From: Actinomadura rubrisoli
GTDB lineage: Bacteria > Actinomycetota > Actinomycetes > Streptosporangiales > Streptosporangiaceae
Reading direction: 5' to 3'
Assembly: GCF_004349215.1 (NCBI RefSeq)
Contig: NZ_SMKU01000025.1
Location: forward strand, 1-47,430
DNA length: 47,430 nucleotides
Each line of letters opens with the position of its first letter. The first letter of the stretch is position 1. A program made the translations under genes and the position numbers. Below the pieces are notes generated by a model. It ran no database searches. It was not told the origin of the DNA and saw only the letters and a list, made by a program, of their open reading frames with translations. Below are positions 1 to 6,891 of this stretch, piece after piece.

Positions 1-554
1 GCCCCGGGCAGACCCAAGACCTCATCGACGCCGCCGACACCGCCATCGCCGCGATGCTCGACACCGCGGATCTGATCATCGGCCACCAGGTCTCCAGCGA
101 CCTGGCCATCCTGCGCAACGCCAGCACCCGCCCCCTGCGGTCAGTCGAAGCCCTGCGGGACCGCTGGCACACCCGCAAGACCACCCCCGCCCTGGCCGAC
201 CGCACGGTGGTGGACTCCCGCTACGACGTCGGCGACATCCTGACCGGCACCAGCCGACGCCTGGTCGACGTCTGCGGCGAACTCGCCCTGGAGGTCACTC
301 AGCCCGAACTGGCCCGCCGCTCCATGACCACGCTGCACCGCGACGGCTGGCTCACCGACCACAACCCCGAAGCGCGCGAGCCCATCACCGTGCTGAACCT
401 GCGGCACGGACTGTCGGCCGCCTACGTCGCCGCCCGCGCCGCCGGCCACCTGCACTGGACCGGCACGGTGAACCTTAACCGGCGACTGCACGACCAGCTC
501 GCCGGCCACGGCATCGGCTGGCTGACCTCCCCCACCTTCCAAGCGCTCCTGTAA
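1..554 (+). CDS. C-terminal part of a possible DEDD-type 3'-5' exonuclease-like protein
   Basis: The reading frame is open from the window edge (first full codon at base 3) to TAA at 552-554, so the start lies outside. About 183 residues are visible. The stretch IGHQVSSDLAIL resembles the Exo II motif of DnaQ-like exonucleases (GHNxxFDxxxL), and RHGLSAAYVAARAAG near residue 140 of the visible part could match the third Exo motif, although the usual catalytic Asp is not evident. No domain is certain. The kinase-like gene follows after 22 bases and a NUDIX gene after that, so the three are probably one operon handling nucleotides or nucleic acid ends. The coding call is firm; the function is a weak guess from motifs. 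Confidence 0.6.
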   Translation, partial: PGQTQDLIDAADTAIAAMLDTADLIIGHQVSSDLAILRNASTRPLRSVEALRDRWHTRKTTPALADRTVVDSRYDVGDILTGTSRRLVDVCGELALEVTQPELARRSMTTLHRDGWLTDHNPEAREPITVLNLRHGLSAAYVAARAAGHLHWTGTVNLNRRLHDQLAGHGIGWLTSPTFQALL

Positions 555-576
555 GCCCCCACCCCTGTGAGGCCCG

Positions 577-1182
577 GTGCCGATACGCGACTGCACCGTC
601 ATCGCCATCGAAGGAACCCACGCCAGCGGAAAGACCACCCTGGTGCACGCCCTTACCAGCCACTACCGCGAACACGGCGTCCACGTCGCCTGCACCGGCG
701 AACCCGCCCGTGTCAGCCCCTTCATGGAAGACATCGTTCTGCACCACGTCGGCACCTTCGACGTCGTGGCCGAACTCGACGCGCTCGGCGCACAGCTCAC
801 CGCCCAGCTCCGTACCGCCCGCCACCACCAGCTCCTCATTTGCGACAAGACCCTGCTCAACGCCGTCGCCTACGCCCGGATGCTCCTGCCCATCGAGGAC
901 CGGGCCGTCCTGGACGCCATGGCGCACCTGGGCCGCGCCACCGCGCAGCTGTATGACGCTGTCGTCTACACCGCCGACGCCTTCAACCCCCGCCCGCGCG
1001 GCGACCGGTTCCGCGACAAGGTCGCCGGACAGCAGGACCAGCTGGACGAGCTGCTGCGCGCCGAGCTGGCGGCCGCGCGCCTCGACCCGATCACCGTCCC
1101 CGAGAAGCTGAGCACCGCCGACCGCGTCCGATGGATCTCCGCGCGTCTGACGACCCAGGGCGTGATCCCCGCGCTAGCCTGA
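577..1182 (+). CDS. P-loop nucleotide/nucleoside kinase-like protein (thymidylate kinase fold)
   Basis: This 201-aa protein has a Walker A motif, GTHASGKTTL, at residues 13-22, directly after a hydrophobic beta strand (CTVIAIE), as in thymidylate kinase and deoxynucleoside kinase folds. A later segment LLICDKTLLNAVAY resembles the D-R/K strand of that family, where a carboxylate contacts the substrate, and an Arg-rich lid-like stretch (NPRPRGDRFRDK) follows. The substrate cannot be read from sequence. The GTG start at 577 places the P-loop at the expected distance from the N-terminus. The NUDIX gene begins 7 bases after its stop, so the two are probably co-translated. It could also be a predictive ATP/GTP-binding protein without kinase activity. 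Confidence 0.75.
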   Translation: MPIRDCTVIAIEGTHASGKTTLVHALTSHYREHGVHVACTGEPARVSPFMEDIVLHHVGTFDVVAELDALGAQLTAQLRTARHHQLLICDKTLLNAVAYARMLLPIEDRAVLDAMAHLGRATAQLYDAVVYTADAFNPRPRGDRFRDKVAGQQDQLDELLRAELAAARLDPITVPEKLSTADRVRWISARLTTQGVIPALA

Positions 1183-1189
1183 CCGGCCT

Positions 1190-1654
1190 ATGACCCCAGC
1201 CGACGCACAGGCCAAACCAGCCCCCTACACCTGCGTCGTGGACGCCATGCTGATCCTGGTCCGCGACGGCAAGGTCCTGCTCGCCCAACGCCAGGGCACC
1301 GGGTATGCCGACGGCTGCTGGAACCTGCCCAGCGGCAAGCTCGAAGCAGGCGAGACCGTCACCCACGCGACCGTCCGCGAGGGCCTGGAGGAGATCGGCG
1401 TCCACATCACCGAAGACGACCTCGACTTCGTCCACCTGTGCCACTACCGCAACAGCCGCGGCGAAGCCCGGATGGGCGTCTTCTTCACCGCACGGCACTG
1501 GAAAGGCGAGCCCCACAACGCCGAACCACACAAATGCGCACAGATCGACTGGTTCCCCTTCGACGCCCTCCCCGAAGCAACCTACCCCTACACCGCCGAA
1601 GGGCTGGCCGCCTACCGCCGCGGCGTGCTGTTCAACGCGGTCGGCTGGCACTGA
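1190..1654 (+). CDS. NUDIX hydrolase
   Basis: This is a 154-aa protein of the usual NUDIX length. The NUDIX box runs from GKLEAGE to REGLEEIGV (residues ~50-71) and fits G-x5-E-x7-RE-x2-EE-x-G, except that Gly replaces the usual hydrophobic residue after RE. The Glu residues that bind Mg2+ are present. Members cleave nucleoside diphosphates linked to a second group, such as oxidised dNTPs or sugar nucleotides; the substrate here is unknown. The gene follows the kinase-like gene by 7 bases. An AT-richer stretch, then a CRISPR repeat, follows it, so it is the last intact gene before the CRISPR locus. Confidence 0.88.
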   Translation: MTPADAQAKPAPYTCVVDAMLILVRDGKVLLAQRQGTGYADGCWNLPSGKLEAGETVTHATVREGLEEIGVHITEDDLDFVHLCHYRNSRGEARMGVFFTARHWKGEPHNAEPHKCAQIDWFPFDALPEATYPYTAEGLAAYRRGVLFNAVGWH

Positions 1655-1754
1655 CCGGCTCTCCGGACGAACAAAACTCGATGGGCGCTATCAGAGAGTT
1701 CACCGCCGCGATGAACGGCTAGCCCAGCCGGGGAGCTGCCCAGAAGATCACGGC

Positions 1755-1784
1755 ACTTCAAACCCTCGCAGGGGCGATGAGGAC
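1755..1784 (-). CRISPR. Terminal (degenerate) CRISPR repeat, cut off from the array by the cassette
   Basis: On the + strand these bases end in CCCTCGCAGGGGCGATGAGG plus AC, identical over 24 bases to the two repeats at 7153-7183 and 7218-7247. The other end (ACTTCA in place of TTGCGA) differs, as is common for the repeat farthest from the leader. Read on the minus strand the repeat starts GTCCTCATCGCCCC, the likely crRNA sense. The bases after it (1785-1811) are the first 27 nt of a spacer whose last 6 nt lie at 7147-7152, beyond the inserted cassette. Confidence 0.8.
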
Positions 1785-1802
1785 ACGTGCTCTCCGTCCC
1801 CA

Positions 1803-1811
1803 ATCGGGGAC
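1803..1811. repeat. Left 9-bp target-site duplication
   Basis: ATCGGGGAC directly abuts the left terminus (GGGTGCAG) of the cassette. The same nine bases, in the same orientation, directly abut the right terminus at 7138-7146. A perfect flanking 9-bp direct repeat is the signature left by a staggered transposase cut. Confidence 0.85.
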
Positions 1812-2062
1812 GGGTGCAGTTCCTTTGCAGGGATCTCCTCACCTGCGTGACCATTGATTCGCGGGTCGGCGTCCAGTCGTTCTGTCCCGCCGGCCGAGTC
1901 CGGGAGGCGGACCAGGGAGCGCGCGACGGTCGGCCTTGTTCCCGTACTCGTGCGTCACCTGCGTCTTGACCATGGAGCGGTAGGACGGCGGGCCCCGGCG
2001 TGCGCCTGGCCCGATCTTCCGCATCCCCAGCTCGGCAGCTCCCTGCAAAAGGAACTACACCC
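1812..2062 (-). mobile_element. MITE-like mini-element, left copy
   Basis: The element begins GGGTGCAGTTCCTTTGCAGG and ends with the inverse of GGGTGTAGTTCCTTTTGCAG, giving imperfect terminal inverted repeats of about 23 bp. It is 251 bp long and shows no convincing coding region. It is therefore a non-autonomous element. Its transposase family cannot be assigned from the ends alone. Confidence 0.65.
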
Positions 2063-2244
2063 GGGTGGTACGGGCGAGGCCCAGATCAGCTCGCGGTGCG
2101 CGGTCGCGGTGCCGATCCCGAACGCGGCCGCCAGGCGGGCAAAGGTGTCGTTGCGGCGCAGGTGCACCAGCACCAGCACCAGCAGCGCCTGGCGGTGGGA
2201 GCTCAGCGCCCGCCACCACGACCCGATCCGGGACCGGTGCTCGC
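2063..2244 (-). pseudogene. IS5-family-like transposase fragment (left copy)
   Basis: On the minus strand the frame encodes EHRSRIGSWWRALSSHRQAL and continues to TATAHRELIW, the N-terminal helix-turn-helix-like region of IS5-family (DDE_Tnp_4-like) transposases. It lacks the gene start and the whole catalytic domain. It is a partial copy of the remnant at 6643-6891. The frame is broken at 2062 by the mini-element and at 2244 by the end of the duplicated arm. Confidence 0.7.
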
Positions 2245-2674
2245 ATCGGGCCCGCTCGTACGCTGCCATTTTTCGCCTACCGCCGAAATGGCGCCCGGAC
2301 GAATGACTCTTGGCGGTCGTGAACGGTGCTGGGCCGGTCGGCTGGCAGATCGGTTCCGGCTCGACCCCCAGCATCGCGGCAGCAGCCTCGTGCCGTCGCA
2401 CACAAACGGGGGATGAGGCGGTGACCCGGATTCGTCGACTCGAAGCCCCGTCCGCACGGCGAGTACTCGCGGCCTGATAGCGCATCGAAATGGCCGTTTC
2501 CGGTCACGTCTGACACCGGTGCTCGCGGGCCCGGGCACTCGACCGCGGAATCGGTGCGGCCACCTCGTCCCTCCGCGTGAAGATCAAGATGGACCTGTCA
2601 ACCGATGGTCATGTGTCGACGTCAGACTCGCCAACGCTCCGCCCGGCGATGCCGGAGTCTGAGAAGCTGCGAGT
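2245..2674. other. Cassette DNA without a recognisable gene
   Basis: This 430-bp stretch lies between the left arm and the first cargo gene. Open frames run through it on both strands but none resembles a known family or has a good ribosome binding site. It probably carries the promoter of the TPR-like gene, but no clear -35/-10 pair was identified. Confidence 0.5.
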
Positions 2675-3184
2675 ATGAACACCGACCCGAGCGCGGAATG
2701 GGAGCAGCGGTGTGCGGCTCTTTGGGACGCCTTCGACGACCACGATCCCGCCGACTTTCGTTCGATGATCAAAGAACTGACCAGCGAACTCCCCGCCGAT
2801 CATCCGGTCGCACATTTCGAGCAAGCCTCCGCATATGACGCGACGGACATGGGAGTGGAGGCGGTCGACCTTTACCGAATGGCGCTTTCCGGGGGCTTGG
2901 GCAACGGGCGGCGGCGGCAGGCCGTCATCCAGATGGCCAGTACCCTGCGCACGCTCGGCGACCCGACGACCAGTGCGGACATGCTTCTCGCGGAGCGGTC
3001 GAACGGCTCCGATGACCTGGACGACGCGGTTATCGCCTTCCTTGCGCTGGCGCTTGTTGACCTCGGCAGGGAGCGGGAGGCCGCGGCACTGGCGCTGGGG
3101 GCGCTGGTCCGCCACCTTCCGAGTTACACGCGCTCGCTCACGGCCTATATCGAAGCCATGACCGAGTCACCTACCGTGCAATAG
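2675..3184 (+). CDS. TPR-like helical repeat protein (cassette cargo)
   Basis: This is a 169-aa acidic protein. It has paired amphipathic helices with the A/G spacing of tetratricopeptide repeats, for instance HFEQASAYDATDMGVEAVDL and VIAFLALALVDLGREREAAA. It resembles the small actinobacterial and Bacillus proteins annotated as tetratricopeptide repeat, group 5. Such proteins normally bind partner proteins. No catalytic motif and no signal peptide are seen. The ATG at 2675 has only a weak upstream GAGAAG. It is the first cargo gene and is separated from the next by ~200 AT-rich bases, so it may be transcribed separately. Confidence 0.7.
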   Translation: MNTDPSAEWEQRCAALWDAFDDHDPADFRSMIKELTSELPADHPVAHFEQASAYDATDMGVEAVDLYRMALSGGLGNGRRRQAVIQMASTLRTLGDPTTSADMLLAERSNGSDDLDDAVIAFLALALVDLGREREAAALALGALVRHLPSYTRSLTAYIEAMTESPTVQ

Positions 3185-3203
3185 CGGTCACATAAAAAGC
3201 GGT

Positions 3204-3244
3204 ATTGACAATTTCAGTTACCATTCCAAATTTTGTTTGTCAAT
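3204..3244 (+). promoter_or_regulatory. AT-rich inverted repeat upstream of the small-protein operon
   Basis: Arms ATTGACAA (3204-3211) and TTGTCAAT (3237-3244) are perfect 8-bp inverted repeats 25 bp apart, in an unusually AT-rich stretch for this genome. The left arm contains TTGACA, a consensus -35 hexamer, on the + strand. No convincing -10 hexamer sits at 17 bp. It may be a repressor operator, a promoter, or the terminator of the preceding gene. Confidence 0.4.
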
Positions 3245-3387
3245 AGCAAAGAATGATCTACCGTCTTGGTGGAAGGGGCACCGGCTTCCCGATACCGCGA
3301 GCTCGACCTAGGGTCGGCTTGACCGAGGACGGGGAGTGCAATAGATCCATCTCCCCGTCACAGGGCCTCATCCACAGGAGGAATCCC

Positions 3388-3732
3388 ATGGCGGAATCTG
3401 CCGCCTCCATCCCGGCCAAGGAACTGCTGGACGGCTTGTACGCGCAAGGCGCGGAGCACGACGCCGACTGGTCGGGGGTAACCGACGACACGCTCCAAGC
3501 ACTGCGCCAGGCCGCCGACTCCGGTGACGCCGCACTCCAGTCGCTGATGACCAACCTCGCCTTCTCCAAGTTCCAGGGCCAGGCCGACCAAGCGCAGCGC
3601 CTGTCCTCTGCTCTGGCCGGCATCAAGGCGTTCATGGTCGCCGAGATCTTCGACGAACTGCCCACCACCTCGATCGAGGAGTTGCGGGCGGCGGCTGAGG
3701 CCGCCGGGTACGACGTCGAAGTCCTCGCCTGA
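3388..3732 (+). CDS. 114-aa acidic helical small protein (cassette cargo, unknown)
   Basis: I do not recognise this family. The ATG at 3388 follows a strong ribosome binding site, AGGAGG, eight bases upstream. A 159-aa frame opens further upstream (3253) but without such a site. The protein is predicted helical and acidic (SIPAKELLDGLYAQGAEHDA, FDELPTTSIEELRAAAEAAG), has no cysteine, no signal peptide and no membrane segment. It precedes the tandem-cupin gene by 112 bases and an exporter gene. Its size and position would allow a precursor peptide or carrier-like role, but there is no leader motif or phosphopantetheine serine context to prove either. Confidence 0.75.
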   Translation: MAESAASIPAKELLDGLYAQGAEHDADWSGVTDDTLQALRQAADSGDAALQSLMTNLAFSKFQGQADQAQRLSSALAGIKAFMVAEIFDELPTTSIEELRAAAEAAGYDVEVLA

Positions 3733-3844
3733 CTCGAAGAGTCCACCGAATGCGCCGGGCCGGGCGGGCACAACCTGGTTCCCGCCCGCTCGGGCCGGCG
3801 TTCCCGCGGCAAGAATCCAGCGGCAGCAGTCAAAAGGGGCAAGC

Positions 3845-5131
3845 ATGAGTTTCGCGATCGACGGTCTGACCTGGCGGGACAACTGGCGAATCGATAACGG
3901 ACAGAACTCCTACGTGGTGCCGTTCCCGCATCTACGTCCGGCTACGATCGTCTTCCACGGGGAGACCAGGTTCTCGTATGGGCACTACGGCATCCACCTC
4001 GGGCAGGCCGATCAGCTCACCTTCCTGGGGCCGTCCTCGGGGACCATTACGGGCCACTTCATCGACACTCGTGCTGGTTCGGTCACCGCTGGAACCAGGG
4101 AGGTCCATACTTGGAACCCCACCTCCGCCCGCGCCCTCTACATTCCGCCGGGCGTGGCCCACACCTTCGACGGCCTCGAATTCGTCAACACCATCAACAC
4201 CTACGAGATGTTCCTCCCCGATCCGCAGGAGTGGGTCCGGGGCGCACTGAAGTGGCAGCCTGACGCGGACATCATCAATCTGCCGCTCGATGTCAAGGGC
4301 GATGATCTCCCCTTCTTCGCGCCGAACAAGCACCCCGCGAGCCAACTGTGGTACGACCTGGTGGCGGCGCAGCAACGCGCCATGATCCCGCAGATCAGCC
4401 ACGAGTACCCCGTCACCCGCGAAGTGAAGTTGGCGGACGGGAGCCTTAGGAGGATCGAACTGCGCAAGCGGCTGAACCGGCTCGAAACGCGGCAATGGGA
4501 GCCCGTGGCGGACATCCCCGGCCTGGGATGGGTCGCGCACTCGGTCGTGCACAATGGCCCGGAGTCGGGTTTCAGTGCACTGCTCGAGCGGTCTCCGCTC
4601 TATTTCATCGATCACGGTGAAGAGGGGTACAGCAACGACGCCTACGGCATCCATCTGGGGCAGGAGGACCGGCTGACGTTCCTCGGCCCGCGCGATCAGA
4701 AGGTCACCGTCCATCTGATCGACACCCGTGCCTCCTCACCGACCTTCGGCCGGGAGACCTCTTATGAGTTCATTCCCGATCCGCAGCGCTATCTCCTCAT
4801 CCCGCCCGGGGTGGGGCACGCGTTCGAGTCCATCGAGAAGGTGTACACGGTCAACCGACCGCGCACCTTCCTGCCGGTCGACCAGGCCGATTACCGACCG
4901 GGAAACGATGTGATCGACTGGCCCAGGCAGAAGCGGCCGATTCCCGCGCTGGAGCCGAATGTGGTGCCTGCCCCCAAGGCATTCTACGAACAGCAGTCCG
5001 CTGACCAACTGCAGTTGCGGAGCATGCCGAATCAGCACGCCACCCCGGCGGTGATGATGGTCCAGGGGCCGGACGGGAAGTTCATCCGCGTCGCCCTACG
5101 GCGGAGAAAGCCGAGCAAGGCCGCCGTCTGA
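3845..5131 (+). CDS. Tandem RmlC-like double-cupin protein (cassette cargo)
   Basis: The 428-aa protein contains two related cupin units, roughly residues 25-150 and 230-375. Each repeats the order GIHLGQ(A/E)D(Q/R)LTFLGP, IDTRA(G/S)S, YIPPGVAHTF or LIPPGVGHAF. These match the RmlC (dTDP-4-dehydrorhamnose 3,5-epimerase) fold, including the His after GI and the PPG-x-H motif. RmlC is normally ~180-200 aa and single-domain, so a fused pair is unusual. The C-terminal ~50 residues are basic. ATG 3845 follows AAAAGGGG. It may act on a sugar or on another small metabolite. The activity is inferred from fold only. The exporter gene downstream suggests a product that leaves the cell. Confidence 0.75.
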   Translation: MSFAIDGLTWRDNWRIDNGQNSYVVPFPHLRPATIVFHGETRFSYGHYGIHLGQADQLTFLGPSSGTITGHFIDTRAGSVTAGTREVHTWNPTSARALYIPPGVAHTFDGLEFVNTINTYEMFLPDPQEWVRGALKWQPDADIINLPLDVKGDDLPFFAPNKHPASQLWYDLVAAQQRAMIPQISHEYPVTREVKLADGSLRRIELRKRLNRLETRQWEPVADIPGLGWVAHSVVHNGPESGFSALLERSPLYFIDHGEEGYSNDAYGIHLGQEDRLTFLGPRDQKVTVHLIDTRASSPTFGRETSYEFIPDPQRYLLIPPGVGHAFESIEKVYTVNRPRTFLPVDQADYRPGNDVIDWPRQKRPIPALEPNVVPAPKAFYEQQSADQLQLRSMPNQHATPAVMMVQGPDGKFIRVALRRRKPSKAAV

Positions 5132-5212
5132 ACCGGGACCTACGCCTGAACCTAGCCCCGCAACTGTTCGATCGGCCCTCGGCCGTGCGCGTGAAGGGTG
5201 TACTGCCCACCC

Positions 5213-6514
5213 ATGTCCAATGCATTCTCACCTCTCAGACATGCGCCTTTTCGAAACCTCTTCTTCTCCGGCCTGATCAGCATGATCGGAGATGGCGTAT
5301 GGCTTGTCGCGATCCCATGGATCATCATCGATATCGGTGGAGGGCCCGACGAACTGGCCGCCGCCGTCGGTGCGGAGTCCGTTGGCCTGGTGCTGTTCGT
5401 CTTGGCCGGCGGGGCCCTCGCGGACCGGTATCCGCGTACGCGCGTGGTGGTCTTCGCCCATCTGGCGGCGTTCGTCACGCTGGCGCTTCTGGTCGTGGCG
5501 CACCTGGCATCGCAGCTTCAAGTATGGCAGCTCACGGCCGCCGCGTTCGTCCTCGGCGCCTCCGCCGCCGTCTCCGGTCCTGCCCTGGACGCTATGACTC
5601 CCGACCTCGTCCCCGAAAAGGATTTGCACGCGGCGAACGCCTTGGACACGGTACTGCGCAATGTGGTGCTGAGACTGGGCGGACCCGCTCTCGGAGGAAC
5701 GCTCGTCGCCGTCTTCGGCTCCCTCACTGTTATCGCCCTCAACGCCGCGAGCTTCGCCCTGGCGGCCGTATTCGCGGGCCGAGTGGTGCCGTTGCACTCC
5801 CGCGGTGCCGACGATGACAATGCCGAGAAGGTATCGTACGCAAAGGCGCTTTCCTACCTTGCTTCGCAGCGGTGGTTGTGGATTTTGATAGCCTGGGCGG
5901 GGCTCCTGTTGCTGTTGCAGACGGGGCCTCGCTCCGTCCTGCTGCCTTTCCTCATCCACGATGACCTGCATGGAGGGCCCCGCTCCTATGGGCTCGTACT
6001 GATCTCCTTTGGCGTGGCCGCGACGATGAGCTCGCTGTGGGTGGCCTCCCGGCCACTGCCTCGACGATATCCCCTTCTCATGCTGCTCGCGTGGACCATA
6101 AGCGCTCTTCCTCTCGCCGGGATGGCGTTCGCCCCCAGCATTCTAGTCCTGCTGCTGCTCGGCATCGTTTTCGGCTTTTTCTCCGCCGCCGGCAACGTCT
6201 ACTGGTCCACGCTGGTTCAGACCCGTGTGCCGGACAATGTGCGCGGCAGAATTATCAGTATCGATTGGCTAGGGTCGCTCGTCCTGGTTCCGATCTCCAT
6301 GACCCTCGCCGGGATCGGCGGGGCGCGGCACTTCGGTACGTGGCTGTTCGTCATCGGCGGCCTCGGGCCAGTCCTACTGACACTGATAGTGCTGAGGTAT
6401 GTCGACTTCCGCGCCATCGAGAGAGAGGACTCGGACGGAGGTGGGCGGTCCCCTGAATCAGCGGAGTTCGACCCGAGCGCGGACCTTCTGGAAGCTCCAG
6501 GCGTGAAAGACTGA
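5213..6514 (+). CDS. MFS efflux transporter, EntS/MFS_3-like (cassette cargo)
   Basis: This 433-aa integral membrane protein has about 12 hydrophobic segments. The loop between segments 2 and 3 carries GGALADRYPRTRVVV, the MFS motif A. NVRGRIISIDWLGS later on is typical of the MFS_3 group (EntS-like exporters). ATG 5213 (MSNAFSPLRHAPFRNLF) fits the usual N-terminus of that group. A GTG at 5198 would add five residues. The C-terminus is a ~40-residue acidic, Ser/Gly-rich tail. It likely exports a small molecule or confers resistance. It lies ~80 bases after the tandem-cupin gene and is the last intact cargo gene. Confidence 0.85.
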   Translation: MSNAFSPLRHAPFRNLFFSGLISMIGDGVWLVAIPWIIIDIGGGPDELAAAVGAESVGLVLFVLAGGALADRYPRTRVVVFAHLAAFVTLALLVVAHLASQLQVWQLTAAAFVLGASAAVSGPALDAMTPDLVPEKDLHAANALDTVLRNVVLRLGGPALGGTLVAVFGSLTVIALNAASFALAAVFAGRVVPLHSRGADDDNAEKVSYAKALSYLASQRWLWILIAWAGLLLLLQTGPRSVLLPFLIHDDLHGGPRSYGLVLISFGVAATMSSLWVASRPLPRRYPLLMLLAWTISALPLAGMAFAPSILVLLLLGIVFGFFSAAGNVYWSTLVQTRVPDNVRGRIISIDWLGSLVLVPISMTLAGIGGARHFGTWLFVIGGLGPVLLTLIVLRYVDFRAIEREDSDGGGRSPESAEFDPSADLLEAPGVKD

Positions 6515-6642
6515 GGTGATTCCAACCTGAGTGTGCAGGTCACGGGCTGATTGCAGGCGATGGGTATGACCGTGGAATGAGTGAAGCTCCTGCCAGATGA
6601 GGTTGTCGACCAAGATCAACCTTGTCCGCGCAGGAGCTTCAT

Positions 6643-6891
6643 GTGCTGTTTTACCGTGCCGCGCTCGATCTGTCGCGCCCGACCCTGACCTTCGTCGCCG
6701 ATCCGGTGCGCGAGCACCGGTCCCGGATCGGGTCGTGGTGGCGGGCGCTGAGCTCCCACCGCCAGGCGCTGCTGGTGCTGGTGCTGGTGCACCTGCGCCG
6801 CAACGACACCTTTGCCCGCCTGGCGGCCGCGTTCGGGATCGGCACCGCGACCGCGCACCGCGAGCTGATCTGGGCCTCGCCCGTACCACCC
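6643..6891 (+). pseudogene. IS5-family-like transposase, N-terminal remnant (right copy)
   Basis: GTG 6643 begins VLFYRAALDLSRPTLTFVAD and runs to TATAHRELIW, where the mini-element interrupts it. This is the N-terminal ~85 residues of an IS5-family transposase (family length ~260-280 aa). The DDE catalytic domain is missing. An 11-bp perfect inverted repeat, GAAGCTCCTGC (6583-6593) and GCAGGAGCTTC (6630-6640), lies just before the start and probably belongs to the 5' end of the same IS. The duplicated part begins at 6710; the 5' part is unique to this copy. Confidence 0.75.

Larger units (their letters stand above)
1812..2244 (-). repeat. Left inverted arm of the cassette
   Basis: This 433-bp arm is the reverse complement of 6710-7137 (428 bp). 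The size difference is a 5-bp insertion (around 1839-1846). One T/C difference is visible near 1876. It comprises the mini-element (1812-2062) followed by a fragment of a transposase gene (2063-2244). Identity stops abruptly at 2244. Confidence 0.9.

Noticed and set aside
1690..1719. Possible fourth, very degenerate CRISPR repeat upstream of 1755
   Set aside because: The distance is right but only a CGATGA core matches; not enough to claim.
1955..2485. 176-aa minus frame joining cassette DNA to the transposase fragment
   Set aside because: It only joins unique cassette sequence to a truncated transposase piece; no start site or family supports it as one protein.
3388..3732. RiPP precursor peptide call for the 114-aa protein
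   Set aside because: No leader/core boundary, no Cys/Ser/Thr-rich core, and no recognised modifying enzyme other than an RmlC-like cupin. Kept only as a possibility.
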